DNA of 64,000 bases, taken from positions 10,227,950-10,291,949 of the forward strand of contig NC_037596.1 of NCBI RefSeq assembly GCF_003073045.1, written 5' to 3'. This DNA is from Pomacea canaliculata. Its lineage: Eukaryota > Mollusca > Gastropoda > Architaenioglossa > Ampullariidae. This document shows, piece by piece, positions 59,908-64,000 of the stretch (within the stretch, counting starts at the first letter, position 1; each line of letters opens with the position of its first letter). Position numbers and translations under genes: made by a program. The notes beneath the pieces are model-generated. The model was not told the origin of the DNA. It worked only from the letters and a program-made list of their open reading frames with translations, and searched no databases.

Positions 59908-61152
59908 CATTTGATGGGGACGCCCACCTAGATGTCCCCTAAGACAATCGTGAGTGAAAGCAGTAAAAGATTCATCTTTCGTCAAGTTTGGCTATGGACA
60001 CTTAAACGACTTGATGCAGTCTTGTTTGTCATTCAAGCTGGCAAGGAGGTTGAAAATATAAGATCATTTCAGAAGATTCAAACCAAAAAACTGTTAGTAC
60101 TAAAACTACTACAAAAGAATAAATCATTGATGGTTTGAAGCTTTGTTAATTTTTATTTTTTTTAAATTCCTGCCTTTGTAAGTGATATAGTCTTGTTTAA
60201 AAAAGACAAACAGTATTAAATCTTACTACATCATACCGGGGTCAGATGGCGGTCACCATGTGTGGTTTCTGTCAAGATGAACGAAGGACCAAACTTTTTT
60301 TTTGCGCGTATTTGTGACTAAATATTCAAACGCTGGCAATTTAATAACATGCAGCTGTCGTTTATTGTAATTGCATCATCTTTACTTTCCTTTAATAGAG
60401 TTTTCATAGTTTGAATGCTGTCTGTTGTGTGCATGATTTCAATCCTTTCATGGCCCTGTTCATTATCATCGGATGCAGTGTGACTGGGCGTGTCTTGAAA
60501 TCCGTGAGACGGTGAATTTCATTAACTTTTAAATATTCAATACAACTTGGAATGCTTAATGCAGTAACACACACACACACACACACTTTTTATAATTTAT
60601 TTGAATCTACTGTTCTTTAATGTTCCTGGTGCTTCCTACAAGGCTTCTATGGTTATTGTGTTGATTGTATAGACGCTGGAAAATGCTTTGCTCCCGACAA
60701 ATATGAATATTTAGAGATATTAAATATCTAAAATGTATTTTACAGATACGTGTATATATAATTTTGATTTAACCATATATTCTGGCTGAACAAATAACTG
60801 TGTACCGCTGTGCCTGTGTGATTGCGAGTGTGCGACATACAGTTGATTTTAGAAGTCGGACATGTGCAGTTTCTTTAATGTTTAGACACTCTCATTCGTC
60901 CTCTTTACATTCATCAGAAAACCCATTCTTCAGATATTGACAATCGAAACTTATATACTGCTTCGTTTTATTTATTGTTTCTTATTCCATATACATCGAA
61001 ACATCTTGACATTCGTACAAAGATGTTCAAAAATCTGTTCATCAGACTACTTCAAGTCTGGCAGATTTATAATTGCACATGGAAGGTTAGATGCTTTTAA
61101 ATAAAAAAAAAAAACATTGAACGGGAAGATGCGGTTGTTAACACATCTTTTC
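59908..61152. other. Spacer with traces of an older third unit
   Basis: Near 60240-60300 the sequence GGCGGTCACCATGTGTGGTT with TGTCAAGATGAACGAAGGA matches 51461 and 59011. Near 60390-60480 further words match 51560-51640. This suggests an older copy of the same unit, ahead of the third paralogue gene. A (CA)n tract lies at 60567-60586. No gene is supported. Confidence 0.5.
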
Positions 61153-64000
61153 TCATTCAGATGGGGCAACGTGGGCCTCTAGGAATTCAGCTCTGGCCTG
61201 GACGTTGTAGGGACCAAGGTTCACTACAACGACATCGATTCCCAGTGCAGGGTCAAATGAAAAGGAGCAATCGCCATCTGAAGGACCTGGGGGCTTTTGG
61301 TTCACATGAAGTTCGTATGTTCCATCTCGCGTCCCAACCAGCAGCCTCCCAGGACTTCCATCCTACAACCATCCAAATTATTTTGACTATGCCGTTGATT
61401 CAGATATTGATGTTGCAGTTGAAAAAAAATTTTTTTGCAGCGTTTACAATAGCAAAACATTAGAATTAGTGCATGTAAAATCACCTGCTGACATATTCCT
61501 GTTAACTTGATTGGATTTTTCTGAAAACGTTTGTGGGCCTAAAAGATTATTATTACCCCGCGGAAGCAACTTGTTACCATATCAAATATTCTAGAAATCC
61601 CGTACCTGCAGCTCCTCAGTGAATTGGCATTGGTAGTCTTGTGTTAGATCGAGGATATTGGTAATTGTACACAATACTGTTCTTCTGGAGCCGTGGTGAG
61701 TTGCTTGCAGTACGCATTCCATTTTTGGAGTATCTAGAAATATTTCATAAGAAATGTAGATGGGAAACGGAATAAAAATTAAAGCATTGCATGAGCATCG
61801 GTTCCTCAAGTAAAAAGGAGCTGATATCAATGTTAATATTTTTACGTTTCCACATCGAAGTTCGTCTCGTGCCTTATTTTCAGGGAACATTTTTTTTCTT
61901 TATTTTTTCTTTGACGCTTTCTCTTCTTCATTCTGAAATTATAATTTTCTCCTTGTATTTATCTGTCTAACTGCCAGCCGGCTGCCATTGCTGGTTCTGC
62001 GACATTTGAATTTGATAATTATTTTCAATACGATTTTTTTTCGGTGCTGTGATAATGACTCTTGCAGAATTCAGAGTGAGAATACAAGTATCTAGGGACG
62101 AGGGAGGTTCACTTCAAGTGTATGAAAGGAGAGAAAAAGTATAAAGATATTAAGCACAGCAAGTCAAAGCATGTACCACAGCGGTTCTCAACCTTTTACA
62201 TGTGGCGACCCCCCTGACGAACACCGGTACGTCCGCGACCCCCTTAGCCAGCTAGGTCGGTGGAAGAGTGGGGGGGGGAGCCCTAGCTAACCTCGAACGC
62301 CGCGTCGAGGAAATCAACAACGGAAGAACAAAGTTCGTATCTGCAAGAAGTATAACTGTTAATGAAATTTTACTAAAGCAAATTCTGTGGTGCTAATAAA
62401 TATTATTTTATTGGACACTCACTTTGATTAATGAGAAGGTTGAGCCTGCTTGCTGTTGCATAGAGAAGCGAACCTGTGTGCGATGTTCGTACCCACTGCT
62501 ATTCGCAGCTCAGCCTCTGCGTCCACACGATTTCTGTATTTCGACTTCAGTGCTGCCAATGCTGAAAATCCTTGCTCACACATGTACGAAGTTGAAAATG
62601 GCAGCAGAACTTTCATTGCTTTCTCAGAAAGGAGAGGATATTCACCGTTGACGCTAATCCAGAATGTTGGCACTGGTGTTGTGTGGAAGACCATTTTCAG
62701 GGATTGGTCACTCGAAAGGTCGATGAGCTGCTCTTCTTCTTCCGTGGACAACCCACTTGTGCTAGGATCAGCCAGAAATGGATTACGAATCCAATCGTAT
62801 TTAGTCACATCAATTTCAGCGAAATAATGCTGAAACCTTTCTTGCAGTCCGTTTAGATGGGCAATAATTACCTTCTTCACCTGATCAAGATTCAAGTTAA
62901 AGTCAGCCTTGCACTTACACAAGCACGGAAACATATCAAAAATATTTTCTTGGAGTATCTTCTGCGTCCACAACGAAATGTTTCGGACGAAAGCATTCAT
63001 CTTGTCAGTTGTTTGTAATATGGTGGTGTCTTTCCCTTGTCTGGTCATGGCCTTCTGTCAGGGACCTATAGAGTACTGGGACTGAGCACGTGCGAATGAA
63101 AGGGTGTGAATGATGGACGTTTCCTGAATGCGTGCCTTTTAGATGTTTAAAAAAAAGAGAGGTGTGACTGGAGAGGGAGAGGGGAGTCAGCGATGAGAGA
63201 TTGGGGAAGAGAGAGGGCAAAAGGTGAGAGGAGGGAGACTGGAGGCTTAATTGTTGAGAGGGGGATTGTGTTTTGAGTTTTGGAAGTGAGAAGTCACTGC
63301 ATTGCCGAGACAGTGTACTTGAATAGGGAGAAGAGATTTGGAGTTTGATCGCCCTCACCACTCGGTTACACAATGTAAACTAATTTCACTAATACCAGTA
63401 TAAGAAACTTTTTTAAAAAATGACCACCTTCGCGACCCCCTTGTAGGCACGTCGCGACCCCCCAGGGGGTCGCGCCCCACAGGTTGAGAACCGCTGATGT
63501 ACCACCTTCATTTTAGTTCTCATTACCTTTACGAACATAATATATTCAAGCAACATTGTCCTTCCTACTAATGCTTATTAAGCTCAAAGCCTTGGAACCT
63601 CCATCATAAAAGCTTAAAAACCTTCAATTAGAAAAAGGAATGATCTATGTACTTACCTAACAAGGTGATATCACAGGTGTAGTCGTTGATGTAGGACAGG
63701 GTGCGCGTTAACTCCTTGTCAAAGACTCTACACGTGATGCCGATGATGTCGTTGATAACGCTGGGGTAGAAGAAAAGTATACTGGTGATGTTATTAACCC
63801 TAATTGCTCCTGAACCCTCAGAATATGAATGGCACTTGTCATCGGTCATAGAACACACATCAGTATTGGTTAGCTGATTGCCATTGCTAGGGTCCTGTCT
63901 TGTGATCAACCAGGCCACATAGTAGTTAGCTGGGACGTCCACACATTTGAATCTGTAATTCATTTCATACCGCGGCACATCTTTATGTTCACCAGGAGTG
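61153..64000 (-). CDS. Secreted Cys-rich Ig-like protein, paralogue C (5' end off window)
   Basis: Three exons are visible: exon 2 (64000-63657, cut by the window edge), exon 3 (61733-61606) and exon 4 (61362-61153). Exon 3 is 128 nt, the same as in paralogues A and B, with the same phases (1 in, 0 out). Exon 2 keeps the motifs FKCVDVPANYYVAWLI, ITCRVFDK and NDYTC. Exon 3 has MECVL and DYQCQF; exon 4 begins DGSPGRLLVG and has GDCSFSF. The last exon is 15 codons longer than in A and B. Sequence divergence from A and B is high, so this is an older duplicate. Intron 2 is 1923 nt and holds a 1318-bp hAT element. The signal-peptide exon lies beyond 64000. Confidence 0.75.
62179..63496. mobile_element. 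hAT transposon, internally deleted
   Basis: Inverted termini CAGCGGTTCTCAACCT and AGGTTGAGAACCGCTG (16 bp, perfect), with an 8-bp target duplication ATGTACCA at 62171-62178 and 63497-63504. Sub-terminal GGCGACCCCC and GGGGGTCGCG words are typical of Charlie-like hAT elements. The 1318-bp element holds only the C-terminal part of a transposase frame. Perfect termini and target duplication suggest a fairly young insertion. It lies within intron 2 of paralogue C. Confidence 0.95.
62428..63048 (-). CDS. hAT transposase C-terminal fragment (hATC dimerisation region)
   Basis: 206 codons are open on the minus strand. Near the C terminus it reads YMCEQGFSALAALKSKYRNR, the conserved hAT C-terminal dimerisation block. 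It is similar to ZBED5/FAM200-type domesticated proteins and their parent transposons. A middle acidic part (TEEEEQLIDLSSD) is also usual for these. The BED zinc finger and the first catalytic Asp region are absent. Upstream of 63048 the sequence is not transposase-like. It is a non-autonomous remnant, although the fragment itself has no stop. Confidence 0.85.
   Translation of the reverse strand: MTRQGKDTTILQTTDKMNAFVRNISLWTQKILQENIFDMFPCLCKCKADFNLNLDQVKKVIIAHLNGLQERFQHYFAEIDVTKYDWIRNPFLADPSTSGLSTEEEEQLIDLSSDQSLKMVFHTTPVPTFWISVNGEYPLLSEKAMKVLLPFSTSYMCEQGFSALAALKSKYRNRVDAEAELRIAVGTNIAHRFASLCNSKQAQPSH

Noticed and set aside
63005..63373. Minus-strand Ser/Leu/Pro-rich 122-codon frame in the hAT element
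   Set aside because: Low-complexity content from GAGGGAGAG-type repeats, with no transposase similarity.
1..64000. tRNA, rRNA or CRISPR features
   Set aside because: No cloverleaf with intact A and B boxes, no rRNA core words and no regularly spaced repeats were found; CRISPR is not expected in animal DNA.

Overview
The window looks like gastropod mollusc nuclear DNA. It is AT-rich, with intron-containing genes, non-LTR and DNA-transposon remnants and many microsatellites. Its largest genes are receptors with the build of the Lymnaea GRL101 receptor (LDL-receptor class A repeats, leucine-rich repeats and a rhodopsin-like seven-helix domain), here with CUB-like and C-type-lectin-like modules in front. 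Species cannot be fixed from the sequence. All gene models are read by eye, with no transcripts or database searches.

Region 1 (1-22.9 kb) is gene-poor. It holds the 3' part of a minus-strand gene for a Cys-rich, Ig-like, surface-anchored protein (4120-6452), a decayed opposite-strand copy of that gene's last exon (about 2554-2640), some weak plus-strand exon candidates (4620-5136), two fragments of one LINE family (about 7.55 and 9.5-10.25 kb), and a 699-bp pogo/Tigger-like element (10356-11054).

Region 2 (22.97-46.4 kb) is one unit present twice in tandem: copy A at about 22973-35327 and copy B at about 35328-46206. Each unit carries two divergently transcribed GRL101-like receptor genes. 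Copy B has a single-exon 1348-residue plus-strand gene that is fully open, and a minus-strand gene that is open except for frame breaks in its seven-helix part. Copy A is riddled with small indels, mostly insertions with comparatively few substitutions. That looks more like unpolished long-read sequence than natural pseudogene decay.

Region 3 (46.05-64 kb) is a separate and cleaner tandem duplication: unit 1 at 46052-52361, unit 2 at 52362-59907, and traces of an older third unit after 60.2 kb. Each of the two clean units carries the end of the GRL101-like gene and a four-exon minus-strand gene for a small secreted Cys-rich protein (235 residues in both). A diverged third paralogue runs off the window end (61153-64000) and has a 1318-bp hAT element in an intron. 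Unit 1 carries a 175-bp MITE in intron 3 for which unit 2 is a clean empty site.

The whole can be read as a surface-recognition gene cluster, with multi-domain receptors next to tandem, duplicating, secreted or anchored Ig-like proteins. The last exon of the two secreted paralogues differs at 8 of 54 residues, while the other three exons together differ at one. Any functional link between receptors and secreted proteins is inference from linkage and domain type only.
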